From: Perilla frutescens
Taxonomy: Eukaryota; Streptophyta; Magnoliopsida; Lamiales; Lamiaceae
Direction of reading: 5' to 3'
DNA: 64,000 bases
Assembly (NCBI GenBank): GCA_026008535.1
Contig: BRKX01000014.1
Coordinates: forward strand, 3,472,001 to 3,536,000
Shown one piece after another: positions 12,387 through 22,793 of the stretch (position 1 is its first letter; every line of letters begins with the position of its first letter). The translations under genes and the position numbers were made by a program. The notes under the pieces are model-generated. The model was not told the DNA's origin, ran no database searches, and saw nothing but the letters and a program-made list of their open reading frames with translations.

Positions 12387-12920
12387 TTTCTCAAAATCTC
12401 CAATTCCTTCCGAAAATTTGAATTCTAGGTCGAGTAATAGACGACAGAAAAAAAAAAATGATAAATTGTTGTTAGTATACGGAATTCGACTGTCTTGTGG
12501 ACATACTTGGAAAACCTCAGTCGGCTCCTGCCGTTGAAGATCGCCGGACAACTGTTGTTGGAGTAAAACACAGGCGGCGGACGGTTGAATCCGGCGGCGA
12601 AACTATGAACCCCAAATTTGGACCAAAAATTGGGGGAAAAATCAGTTTTTTTAGGAGGGGTCCCAGGTTATCAGTCAAAATTATGAAAAAGGTGAAGAAA
12701 CGAAGCAATTTACACAAAATCTGAAGAAATTTAGGATTTAGGATATGCGGAAGGTTTACAAAAGTTTTGAAATTGAGTGTTTTTCGTTGTATGTCGTCGA
12801 TATGCAAGAATGTGAATCTGAAGAAACTTAGGATTTAGCATAAATTATGTATTTTGAGTGTTAAGGGGGAAGATTTGATATCGCTCGACTCGATACTACT
12901 ATTTTTTTCGAAATATGTAT
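12387..12920. promoter_or_regulatory. TAF6 5' leader and promoter region
   Basis: This is the interval between the TAF6 start codon and the MULE that begins at 12930. It contains a locally GC-rich stretch (about 12520-12610), the likely transcription start or leader region. No clear TATA box was identified. The transposon limits the unaltered upstream sequence to roughly 0.54 kb. Confidence 0.45.
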
Positions 12921-13499
12921 TATAAAATAGGAGTTTCTGTTTGCACCATCATTTTTTCTTTTTGCACCACACCTACTCAATGCACCACTATTTTTACTCT
13001 TTGCACCATCGATATATTGACATTAATGCCCTTCAAATTAAAATATGTTTTTTTAAATAAAAAAAACTTAAATCGGAAAAAAAAAAAGAAAAAGAAAATA
13101 AGTTTAAATAAAAATTAAATTTTACCAAGATGAAAAATAAAATTACCCTAGTTAATTTCCAAAAAAGAACCGTCCTCCCCAAACTGTGAAAACCGAGCAA
13201 TACAGCAATTTTGTTCGATCTCGACCCGAAGAATTTTGTTCGATATTTTGTGGACTCGGTTCGGACATCTACCTCAAGTTGCTGCGATTTTAATGGATCG
13301 ATTTGGTAAGTTTCTTTGTAATTTCTATGTTTTATTTCTTAACATTATAAATTTGTTGGGACATACTTGAAATCATGTTTTCAGATAGTTTAAGATGCTA
13401 GAATATGTTATTTGAATATGTTAGAGTTGATTGTGAACAGAAATTGGAGTTTCGTAGCGTCGGGTTTTGATTGTGATTTGCGTAGTGTTTGGACTGTAT

Positions 13500-13760
13500 A
13501 TTTCGATTTCTTAAGTCTTGTTCGGTCTTGAGAGTTCGAACATTTCATATTTGTTCGATTTTTGGAGACCGAACACTACTTGGTGAGATTTGGATACAAC
13601 TTAGTATTGTTCGAACTTTAAAAACCGAACATAAACTATATACTCGGTTTATAGAAGTCGAACAGGTCTGACCCTTAGCCAAATTTAGCAAATTAAACTT
13701 GTTCGGACTTAAGAGTTCGAACAGGTCATATATGGTCGATTTTTAAAGTCCGAACCATAC
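13500..13760. repeat. TTCGAA-dyad array, left subterminal zone of copy 1
   Basis: Several TTCGAA or near-matches (for example 'gttcgaacttta.aaaccgaac' pairs) recur at about 30-50-bp spacing inside the first intron of the PMD gene. The same motif class fills the interiors of the short family members. Confidence 0.7.
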
Positions 13761-13857
13761 TTAACTCCAAATTATCTGTTTTCTTACAGGCATTCATTAT
13801 AGGAGACGACCCACCGCATCAGCGAGGCGGCAAACTGCAGAGGAACGCAATCAAGCT

Positions 13858-13947
13858 GAGCACGATGCACGGGTAGCAGAAGAGCAGATGATGAATCAAG
13901 TTGAGCACGATGCACGGGTAGCGGAAGAGCAGATGAGGAATCAAATG
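13858..13947 (+). repeat. 45-bp in-frame tandem repeat in PMD exon 2
   Basis: Two 45-bp units (13858-13902 and 13903-13947) encode EHDARVAEEQM(M/R)NQ(V/M) in tandem. Charge and Ala/Glu content suggest a helical linker. Unit number may vary between copies. Confidence 0.9.
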
Positions 13948-15939
13948 GAGTTCAATTACGAAGAGAGGCAGGGTGATGATGGGGATGACAATGGAAATGA
14001 GGAGGGTGAGCAAAATCCAAATAACGAGGATGATGATGATGAGATATTGAGAGGACCATTCCCTGGAGGGCCTGCAGATACGTCTGTGCTACGGAGCTTC
14101 AAGACACACGTTGCAGCGGCGATATGGAGGGGCGAAGAAAGAGAAGTCTTGAAGTGTCATTGCCTAACTGCTAAACTACTGAGGTGGCAGCCCGCAGGGG
14201 ATTCTTCCGTCACATGGAAGACTTTAGTGAAGAAGACTGGTTTGTTGCGACTGAGGAAGTTAGCATACAGAGCACCGAATAGGAATCTAGTATCGGCCTT
14301 TGTGGAGCGGTGGCATCCTGAGACAAACTCATTTCACCTACCATTTGGTGAGATGAGTATTACATTAGAGGACGTATACTGTTTGACTGGTCTTTGCATT
14401 AAGGGTCGACCAGTTGAGTTTGCAGGGGAGGATGTTGCTGGTGGACAACACATGGTGCGTCGTTTGCTAGGAGTGTCGGCTGAAGAAGCTAATGCAGAAG
14501 TGAGTGACTGGGGCAGCTACATCAAATTAAAGTGGCTGCACAGTAGGTTCAGTGAGTTGGCATCCAGTGAGGACGATTTTGAGGCAGTGTATGCCGCGAG
14601 GGCATTCTTGGTGTACATTCTAGGATGTACATTGTTCACTGATAAGACGGGCGATCGAATCACATGCAATTATCTACGATTGTTCAAAGACCCCGAGGAG
14701 TTTGAGGGTTATGCATGGGGAGTAGTTGCATTAGCTTTTCTATACAGACAGTTGGGAGTAGGCTCTCGAGTTTGGTGTAGACAGATGGCTGGTTTCCTGA
14801 CACTGCTAGAGGTAAATGAAAAATGCCTATTTTTTTAATCATTTTTTATTCACTAAATGTGTTGTTTTCTTAATATGTTGTGAATTCATACAGGCATGGA
14901 TTTACGAGCATTTCCCTACACTTGGTCGACCACAACAAAATACCGAATATCGACCTGGACAGCCTTTTGCAATGAGATGGGCGCAACAGGCGCATGGTGC
15001 AGTGTCTGAGGATGCAGTGATGGCTTATAGGTTGCAGCTGGATACATTGAGAGCAGAGGATGTGAGTTTCTTCTATTTGTATATGATATAATTTTATTCA
15101 AATATATGTACTAAGCTAAATTGTGCATTTTGAATATTAGGTTGTCTGGGACCCGTATGTGAGGCTGCGAGATGGCGGTGAGCGACCCGAGGTGACCTTT
15201 TATGAAGGTTGTATCACAGCATGTGATATTGTGGAGCCATATCTCCCAGATCGGGTGTTGAGGCAGTTTGGACGGGTACAGACCATCCCACATCCCCCAT
15301 TGGACCCCGTTATCTTTAGACGGGGCAAGAAGCCCGGACAGTATCGTGTCGTATGGGGCATGCTTGCTTCCTTTTATGAGCAGTGGGAGAGTCATATGTT
15401 GGCTCGAGAACGCCGATGAAGAGTTGCCTATCCAGCTTGGGCGTGCTCCCCCGATTACCAGCAGTGGTATGAGTCTATATCTCATCCTCGAGTCCAGCCT
15501 GAGGCCGCAACTCCCGTTGTAGACCCACCGATGACTGTTTCACCTTGGGATGGGATTCAGTCAGCTATTGGATATCTTCAGCCAGTGCTGACTTGGTGGA
15601 GAGCTCATGATCAGGACCTATCATTGTCGTATGTGATGTCTCAAGTTGAAGAAGCTTTCGAGGCGCTGCATTTTCGTACAGGGCATGAGCAGGGCGAGAC
15701 ACAGTCTCATAGGGAACAGGAGCAGGGCGAGTCTTCTTCGAGATGAAGACGCAGACGATAGTAGTGTTTACTTTTATATTTATCTATTATGTATTGGATA
15801 TTTGTCTTCATTAGTATTAGTATTGAAGTTTTATGTTTATTTTTGTATTAGTATAGGTTTATGTTTATTTATCTTCATTATTAGTAATATATATTCTTCT
15901 ACCAGGTGATACACGCACTTAAAATGTCATAGCAAATCA

Positions 15940-16060
15940 AGTTTGAAGTCCGAACGGGTAACACATGTTCGAACTTTGAAGTTCGAACGGGTAACACATG
16001 TTCGAACTTCTAAGCTCGAACTTCTAACACATGTTCGAACTTCATTCTTCGAACTTGTTG
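15940..16060. repeat. TTCGAA-dyad array between the two 3' ends of copy 1
   Basis: Repeats of about 30 bp built on ACATGTTCGAACTT...AAGTTCGAAC lie between the PMD stop and the transposase stop. The equivalent part of copy 2 (62405-62655) holds a longer array of the same unit. Confidence 0.85.
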
Positions 16061-16211
16061 ATTTTGCTTTGTAAAGTTTTAACCAAACTTGATCACCCAT
16101 TCATATACAAATAAACAAACCAACAAAACAATACAAATCCCCAAATAAATGAAATGCATACACATCTTCAAATCTATATAATATTATTACAAAGTCTCTC
16201 AGATAAATAAA

Positions 16212-19200
16212 TTAAGGACGGGTTACAAAGTCTTCCCATCCAGCTGCGCAATCCATGCGAAATTCCTTCCAGTGAGCAGAGATGGGGGGAAAAGGATGGT
16301 TCGGGTTCATAAAAACCTATAATAAAATGTTGCAGTACAATTATGATGGGAGTAATAATATATACTTAGAAATTTAATGATCAACTAATTAAAATACGGA
16401 CCTGAATGAAGTGATTGGCGCGGTGTCCTTCCCCAATCTTGACATGGGCCATGCAAATACACTTCGGTTCTGCTGGAACCGATGAAGATAAAGGCAAGAA
16501 TGTAGTGGGATAGCGGCCACCTAACGTCACTAGGGCAACCTTGTACACTGTTGCCACTACATGACCCAAATCGGGCAAAACAAACTAGTGTCTCGTGGGA
16601 GCTGTCAAATCATGAAAATTAAGTATTTTCAGCACCTTCTCCCTTCATCCATGCTCTAGGAAACACTTGTCCCACATCTCTGGATTACTATTGATCTCGT
16701 AAAAAAGGTCAGACCGGACACGTGACCAAGACTCTTGATCGCCAAGCACCAAGCCAGCAATCGCACGAAATCCGCAATGACCATCAGCATTCGCATCCTG
16801 AGCCCTCACCGCATAGCCTCTAAATGATGCTGGTATCTGATCAATGTACCCAATCCCCAAATGATATGATGCTTTAGGACGAATTGTCTTTTGTTTCTGT
16901 GGCCTTGTGGTGTACATCGCTTGTGAAAGCGATGTACCACACTCAAATGAGTCCGGGACTTGCGAACAACTATCATTGAACGAGTCTGTGTACTCAAAAG
17001 CACTATTCTCACGCTTCGTGGATGTATCACCTTTGGTCTTTGTGACTTTCGGTCTACCACGAGTCTTAGTTTGCACGTCCGGTTCAACCATGGATGTGGT
17101 AGAAGGGGTAACAATTTCCCTAAATCTCTTCAACATGAGCAATCTCTCAGACTCATCTGCTTGTGCAAACATGTTGTTTGCACAATTCCAAGTTTCAAAC
17201 CAACGATTATCAACATCAGTAGTCACCACAATATTCGCTCCTGTAGGTTCCATATCCAATTTTCTCCAGAACTTATCCACAGAATCTAAAGAGAAAGGCA
17301 TGGATGACCGAACATGCTGATCGATCTCATGTGCACAAGGAAGACCGCACTTCGTTCTCATTACACAACCACATAGTAATGGGTCTACTCCATCTTTCCC
17401 AATACTCTTCATTTCATCATAAATTTTATCTAATGCAGCAATAGAAATTGTACCTCGAAGGAATTGAAAAATCGGAGACTTGTAGTGATGTTGAACCACA
17501 TTAATACTCTTTTCAAACGAAGCCTTTATGGCATTGAAAGAAGTCTCGAGCAGATCATGTATCTTCTCCCAACATCCTTCAAGATTGTCTGTACTTGTCC
17601 CAAGAAACCTTTTCAATTTTGCATGGACACCTTCGGCCCTGCAAAATCAATATAGTAAAAAATTGTTAGATATATAGTCATAATCGTTCAAATTAATATA
17701 GACTTGGTGGTGCCACATTCAAAAGTTTTGAATAAGAAATATAGAAATATACCTGCAAGTTGTGGTATTGTCAAAGTGCATCACTCGATTTGTCCAACAG
17801 CTTATAAATCTTTCTTTGTAAGGTACAATCCAATTGTTGATAGCATAATCCACAACAGTGGGATTGGTGGCATAGTCTTCTTGAAACCTCCGAAGCATTT
17901 CCCCATAGCGTGCTTCAGTCTCAGCAAGCACTATCAGATTCCATGCACTCAAGAAGGATTCTCATTGATCTTTAGTACGAAACTTCTTCTTGCAATTGGC
18001 AGTGATGTTCTTATTTATATGCCATCGACATAAAAAATGACGGGCGGTGGGAAACGTCACCTCTATGGTATTCATCAATGCTCATTCCCGATCCGTCACA
18101 ATTACACTAGGTAATGTGCTTTGGTCCATCAGCCCTTTAAGAACAGTGAGTGCCCAAATGTAATTATCCTCCTTCTCAGCCTCCAAATAGGCGTATGCAA
18201 CAGAGAACGTCATGCTTGTTGAGGTAACACCGACTATTTCGAACAAAGGTAATCTGTACTTGTTCGTCTTGTACGTACAGTCCATCAATAACACATTAGG
18301 AAAAGCTCTAAGTAGCTTCACGCTTGTTGGGTGCGCATAGAACATATCCTTGACGGTGTCAGTCTGTGGACACCGCCTCGTATACTGATAATAACCATGT
18401 TCCTCTAGTTTACCCAACAGATACTGCATTTGGGATCGACCAGCATGCTCTACATATTTATTCCTACTTCGCACATTATAAATTGTCTTTATTGTGGACT
18501 TGTTATTGGGAAAGCTTCTCTGAATTGCAGCCAATATTTGCTTCGGCCGTGTATGTGAACTCGACAAACTAGCCACCAATTTCTCCTCATCCGATGTCAG
18601 GCGATCGGCGTATGCATGCCCTTCTAAATATTGTGCTTGTGGGTGATTGTGAACACCACAAGCAACTTCTAACATCCATTGATTAAACTCTGGGAGATAA
18701 TGTCTCTTCAAACAAAACGGACATCCAATTCTCTTTGACCCAGTCTCCCTAGAGCTCGTTTTCGAATTCTTGTTCTCTTTTCCCTCTTTCCCTTCTTCCA
18801 AAACTTCATCCTCCTCCAAACCTTGTTTTATGTAATCACGTTCTGTTGGAGCCTTCTTCTTAATCACATGAGGATGCCTACCTCGTTCACATGCCAACAC
18901 TAACCGAGGAATCCTAGTATCACTCCCACCTTCTGAGCGTCGCACAATAACGACAATACCAACTGGAATAGCTCTGTCACGAACCCAACTGATCAAACTC
19001 TCACGAGAATCAAATAATTCCATAGTATGAAATATGTCCGTAAAATCAGGAACCAACTCTGTATTGATTGGGCCCATAACACTGCTCTCAGTTCGATCCT
19101 ATTCCAAAAAAAAAACATTAGTTCCTGCAGCAGATCACCGTTCGAACATCATAATTCGAGCAAATTGATTACGTTCGAACTCTAAAGTTCGAACTAATTC

Positions 19201-19521
19201 ACTAAGTTCAGTTAATTCAATTCGAACAGAAACTGCATTGAAAAATGGTGAAGATTGGTTCGAATTATAAACGTCGAACATGTTCATATTGTTCGAACTA
19301 ATGAGTTCGAACATACCTTTTTTGTTCGAACATACCTTGTTCGTTCGATCTTCGTTGTTCGAACGCATTGAAGCAGGTTCAAACTGTAATTACCGAACAA
19401 AACGCGAAAACAGGTCTAAAAAAACTCCAAGAACTCGAAATTCAATCGGTACAAACTACTCAAAACGACTTACATTGCTGTGTTCTTCTTCATTTTCATC
19501 ATGCGTTGTATCTCTTTTCAT
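16212..19521 (-). pseudogene. MURA-type transposase with SWIM finger, AT hook and OTU domain, copy 1
   Basis: Exons on the minus strand: 19521-19474, 19098-17753, 17638-16402 and 16316-16212 (2736 nt, 912 codons including stops). In order: an acidic start; a WRKY/GCM1-like zinc region ending VACGVHNHPQ; a MULE DDE domain with LLMDCTYKTNKYRLPLFEI and VIVTDRE; a SWIM finger CGCVMRTKCGLPCAH; an AT-hook-like RGRPK; and an OTU-type cysteine protease segment with DGHCGFRAIAG. The last exon reads NHPFPP...DCAAGWEDFV. Four in-frame stops break it: TGA 18084-18082, TGA 17964-17962 (at a Trp site, shared with the other copies), TGA 16647-16645 (CGA in copy 2) and TAG 16587-16585 (TGG in copy 2). The splice sites look intact. 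It is convergent with the PMD gene of the same element. Confidence 0.88.
19130..19400. repeat. TTCGAA-dyad array, right subterminal zone (transposase intron 1), copy 1
   Basis: At least ten TTCGAA or one-mismatch sites occur within intron 1 (19473-19099), many as pairs such as TGTTCGAACTAATGAGTTCG. Intron 1 of copy 2 has the matching array at about 59090-59335. Confidence 0.85.
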
Positions 19522-19649
19522 TATTGACACCACAATTGCACAACTAGAAACTAGGTTTTTGAGTTCTAATTGTGTTCAAACCTTTTTTTGTTTGGATCTT
19601 GGTTATTTTTTATTTTAATATATTTAATAATATATTTTCTATTGTTTTA

Positions 19650-19680
<31 letters not shown>

Positions 19681-19825
19681 TTGTGGTGCATTGAGTAAAA
19701 AAAGTGGTACAAGAAAGTAGTTAAAGGGTATTTCAGTCAATTCGTAATTATATTATTTTTGCATTTTTATTTTAGTGGTGCAAAGAGAAGAAATGGTGGT
19801 GCAAACAGAAACTCCCTATAAAATA

Positions 19826-20318
19826 TTTGTAAGTTATATTTTAGATGTAATTTATATAGAGATATGAAAGATAAGTATGTGATATTTAATTTTGAGTTGA
19901 TTATATTATTTAGTTACATCTTACAATATCGTTTGAAAAAATAATAATAGTGTTGTTTAACATCTTAAAAAAATAACAATGTAAGAATTTTATGATAACT
20001 AATATGTCTCATGCGCGATGCTCGGTATGGAGTATTTTATTTTATAATAATTGAAAACTAAAAGCAAAACTCGATCAAATCTAACAATACAAACTTATAG
20101 AGTTATAGTGTGTGAAACAAATGTATAAAAAAAATTAAATAGATTAGAAAACTTAACTTTATTTTTATAAATATAAACAAAATTTATCATAATTATTTAA
20201 ACAAACAATAAGTATGACATCGTTTTTGAGTAAATAATAAGCATGCTATTAAAAATGGCGCATAAAAAATTAATTGAACACGTGTGGTTTCTAGGTATAT
20301 AATCAAAACTTGCATAGA
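19826..20318. other. AT-rich intergenic DNA
   Basis: There is no coding signal or recognisable element between the right target duplication of the 6.9-kb MULE and the next short MULE. Confidence 0.5.
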
Positions 20319-20326
20319 AAAATTTA

Positions 20327-20850
20327 GGGAGTTTCTATTTGCACCACAGTTTTTACTCTTTGCACCACAAAATATTTTTCCTTTTTTTATTAGTTATAAA
20401 TTTACTTAAAAACCCTTACTAATAAAAAAATAAAAAAAAAATCGCGTTCCGTTCGAAGTCGTGTGTTCGAACATTCTGAATATGTTCGAACACAAGACTT
20501 CGAACAGAATGGATATGTTCGAAGTCTTATGTTCGAACGGTACTTAAAAAATTCATGGAGTCCGTTCGAAAATTGATTTTCGAACACACCATTTTTGTTC
20601 GAAAATCAATTTTCGAACAAACATAGTATGTTCGAAAACTAATTTTCAAACGGGACTTATTTTAAAAATTATGTATGTTCGAAAATAAAATTTCGAACAA
20701 ACATGATGAGTTCGAAATTTCATTTTCAAACCACACTTAATTTTTTCTTTTTAAATAAAGGGCATTTAAGTAACTTCAAAATTATTTTATTTTTTCTTTT
20801 TTTCTTTTGTGGTGCAAAGAGTAAAAATTGTGGTGCAAATAGAAACTCCC
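20327..20850. mobile_element. Non-autonomous MULE, GGGAGTTTC/TTCGAA family (subfamily B)
   Basis: The left end is GGGAGTTTCTATTTGCACCA and the right end GTGCAAATAGAAACTCCC, with an 8-bp duplication AAAATTTA (20319-20326 and 20851-20858). The interior (20445-20740) is a series of palindromic pieces such as GTTCGAAAATCAATTTTCGA with no coding content. It belongs to the same subfamily as 21795-22224 and the nested pair at 35826-36930. Confidence 0.87.
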
Positions 20851-20858
20851 AAAATTTA

Positions 20859-21360
20859 ATTTAATTGCCTAAACAAATATATCCACAAAATCCATCAAAC
20901 ATAATCGTGTAATGCACGAACTTTTTTTTATGTCACTATGATTGGAATTGACATATATATTTTTATATTTTGATTAATTAGAAGTGAAAATTTATATTAT
21001 TTAAACATAAAATATAAACACTAAAATCTACGTAGTTAGGTGAAAATATATTTTTTTTACATTAAAATGCTATGATTGCACATAAAGTTTTTTTGGCCGC
21101 AATTTTTTCCACTTCATCGATCACTATATAAATTATCGGAATTTACAAAACACGGTCATAAGGTAGTTTAAAATAGAATTAAAATTTTCACATCTAAAGA
21201 ATTCTTAACAAATTAAAAATATTAGTGCAAGTAAATAATATGTGATTCCAAAATATTTATAATTAAATTTAGAATAGATTTGAGTATATATAATGTAACT
21301 TTTATTGAAAATCGAACATTTATATTGAAAATATCAAAAGTTGGCCTAAATGTCGCCGTT
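20859..21360. other. AT-rich intergenic DNA
   Basis: Nothing recognisable: no open frame with motif content and no terminal repeats. Confidence 0.45.
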
Positions 21361-21794
21361 CTCTGATGAGGATAACATCACCTAGGTGGCGAGATCAGTT
21401 GCGGAGCGAGAAGGAGGACGAAGAAATATGATTATTTTCTGCAGCTTTAATTTGTTGATCTTGTTGAGATCTACGTCGGAACAAGAGGTTTTTTGTTGTT
21501 GTTGTTGTTCTTCGTATCTGGGGAGAAATTTGTCAAACTCAATATTTGTAGTTTGGACCCTAGATCATATAACATTTTTCGAATTAGAGTCATGTGTTCG
21601 AAAATTTATTTTCGATCCACAGTAGCCATGGTCGGAAAACTTTGTTCGAATCGTAGTCGTAGTGTTTGAAAAAGGCTGCAGTTCGAAAAATATTTATTGA
21701 ATCAGAGTATGTTTTTCGAAAAATAATTTTGGACCCAATGTCTATTGCTCGAAAATTATTTTCCGAACCAGAGTTCAAACAGAATTTTTATTTT

Positions 21795-22224
21795 TGGGAG
21801 TTTCTATTTGTACCACTAAAATTACTCTTTGCACCACAAAAAAAAATGAAGTCACTTAAATGCCCTTTATTTAAAAAGAAAAAAAAAATCAAGTGTGGTT
21901 CGAACATGCGTGATTTTTAAAATGAGTCATGTTCGAAAATGGATTTTTGAACACATCATGTTTGTTCGAAAATTCAATTTCGAACGGACTCCATGAATTT
22001 TTTTTAAGTACTTTCGAACACACGACTTCGAACATATACATCTTATTCGAACAAAAGACTTCGAACATATTCAGAATGTTCGAATACACGACTTTGAACG
22101 AAACATGAATTTATTTATTTATTTATTAATAATGATTTTTAGATAAATTTATAACCAATAAAAGAAAATGAAAAATAAATTACATTGCAAAGAGTAAAAA
22201 TAGTATTTTAAATAGAAACTCCTT
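21795..22224. mobile_element. Non-autonomous MULE (subfamily B), nested
   Basis: It starts GGGAGTTTCTATTTGTACCA and ends AAATAGAAACTCC. The interior has the subfamily-B dyads, for example GTTCGAAAATTCAATTTCGA and 'cgaacatattcagaatgttcg'. The flanks are T-rich and I could not settle the target duplication. Confidence 0.7.
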
Positions 22225-22274
22225 TTGTTTTTTGTTTTTTTTTTTTAAGTAGGATTTTTTTTTTTAAGTCTACC

Positions 22275-22430
22275 ACACAAATCCTTCTTTGTTGAGATCA
22301 ATGAATGTCAAATGAGAGCTTGGAGCTATGGAGGCCGGAATCTCACCTATGAAGTTGTTGCCACTTAATTCACCTTGGAACTTCTTGAGATTGAAAATAT
22401 CCGATAGAATCTTCTCGGAAAACTTATTCA
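22275..22430 (-). pseudogene. LRR receptor-like gene fragment (captured)
   Basis: Minus-strand translation gives NLKKFQGELSGNNFIGEIPA followed by SIAPSSHLTFIDLNKE, fitting the plant LRR consensus (NxxxGxIPxxI...L..IDL). It ends at a stop near 22270 with no kinase or full LRR array. It is a fragment inside MULE-related DNA, likely captured from an LRR receptor-like kinase or protein gene. Confidence 0.6.
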
Positions 22431-22519
22431 TATCAAGTGATAAAAATATCGAGATTCATCAAACCTCCCACAGCGGAGCTACAGAAGTATCTTCCCTACT
22501 TCTTCCGACAGCATCATGC

Positions 22520-22590
22520 ATCCTAATTTATCTGCAGAAATTTGCTCCGGCAGCTCACCAATGAAATTGTTGTTCCGACCGGGGATGGCA
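22520..22590 (-). pseudogene. Second LRR fragment
   Basis: Minus-strand translation contains NNNFIGELPEQISADKLG, again an LRR signature. It is separated from the first fragment by non-LRR sequence, as expected from piecemeal capture. Confidence 0.5.
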
Positions 22591-22793
22591 GAGTGGGTGG
22601 GGGCGGTGACTGGCAGGTGGTGGAAGTAAGTGAATAGAAGATGGGTGGGGGAGTCAGAAGGGGCTTATTTATTTTCTTGATTAATTTTATTTTTATCTAG
22701 TAAGGATATTAAAGTAATTTCATAATTAATTATTTTTGAATTAATTTAGTGTGTAGTGTGAAGAGAAAAAAGTGTGGTGCGTATAACACCTCC

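Larger units (their letters stand above)
13293..15746 (+). pseudogene. Plant mobile domain (PMD) gene, one in-frame stop
   Basis: Homologous plant genes are usually annotated 'serine/threonine-protein phosphatase 7 long form homolog' or aminotransferase-like plant mobile domain; the host relatives MAIN/MAIL1 act in silencing and genome stability. No phosphatase catalytic domain is present here. Exons: 13293-13305, 13790-14811, 14894-15061 and 15141-15746 (1809 nt, 603 codons). PMD hallmarks are visible, such as LVSAFVERWHPETNSFHLPF, then GEMSITLEDVYCLTGL, and later YAWGVVALAFLYRQLG. The N-terminus has a 15-residue tandem repeat and an acidic Asp/Glu-rich stretch. The only disruption is TGA at 15417-15419, where copy 2 reads GGA. 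The frame beyond it stays open to 15746. It might still give a truncated product of about 493 aa. Confidence 0.85.
12930..19816. mobile_element. Full-length MULE, copy 1 (PMD gene + MURA-OTU transposase)
   Basis: An exact 9-bp duplication TATAAAATA (12921-12929 and 19817-19825) brackets 6.9 kb. The termini are GGAGTTTCTGTTTGCACCA (left) and GTGCAAACAGAAACTCCC (right), followed by iterated TTTGCACCAC repeats in inverted arrangement. Inside are two convergent genes: PMD on + (13293-15746) and transposase on - (19521-16212), about 0.47 kb apart at their 3' ends. TTCGAA dyad arrays occupy the two subterminal zones and the gap between the genes. Both genes carry nonsense changes, so this copy is probably not autonomous now. 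The layout recalls the two convergent genes of maize MuDR, but the second gene here is a PMD gene. The element sits about 0.5 kb upstream of TAF6. Confidence 0.93.
21380..22793. mobile_element. MULE-related unit with captured gene fragments (candidate Pack-MULE), interrupted
   Basis: The right edge resembles the family terminus: '...attaaagtaatttcat...' followed by a degenerate GTGTGGTGCGTATAACACCTCCC ending near 22793. TTCGAA-type dyads lie at 21575-21780. A second short MULE (21795-22224) splits the unit. Between the nested insertion and the right end are minus-strand leucine-rich-repeat coding fragments (annotated separately). The left terminus was not identified, so the outer boundary is approximate. 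Confidence 0.5.

Noticed and set aside
12497..12724. Open frame on + in the TAF6 promoter region
   Set aside because: No motif; low-complexity basic translation in the leader/promoter interval.
13293..15746. Genuine Ser/Thr phosphatase gene
   Set aside because: The usual database name refers to PP7 long forms, but no phosphatase catalytic motifs are present; only the plant mobile domain is visible.
16907..17320. Plus-strand open frames across the transposase
   Set aside because: Antisense shadows of the minus-strand transposase exon; the same shadows appear in copy 2 on the opposite strand.
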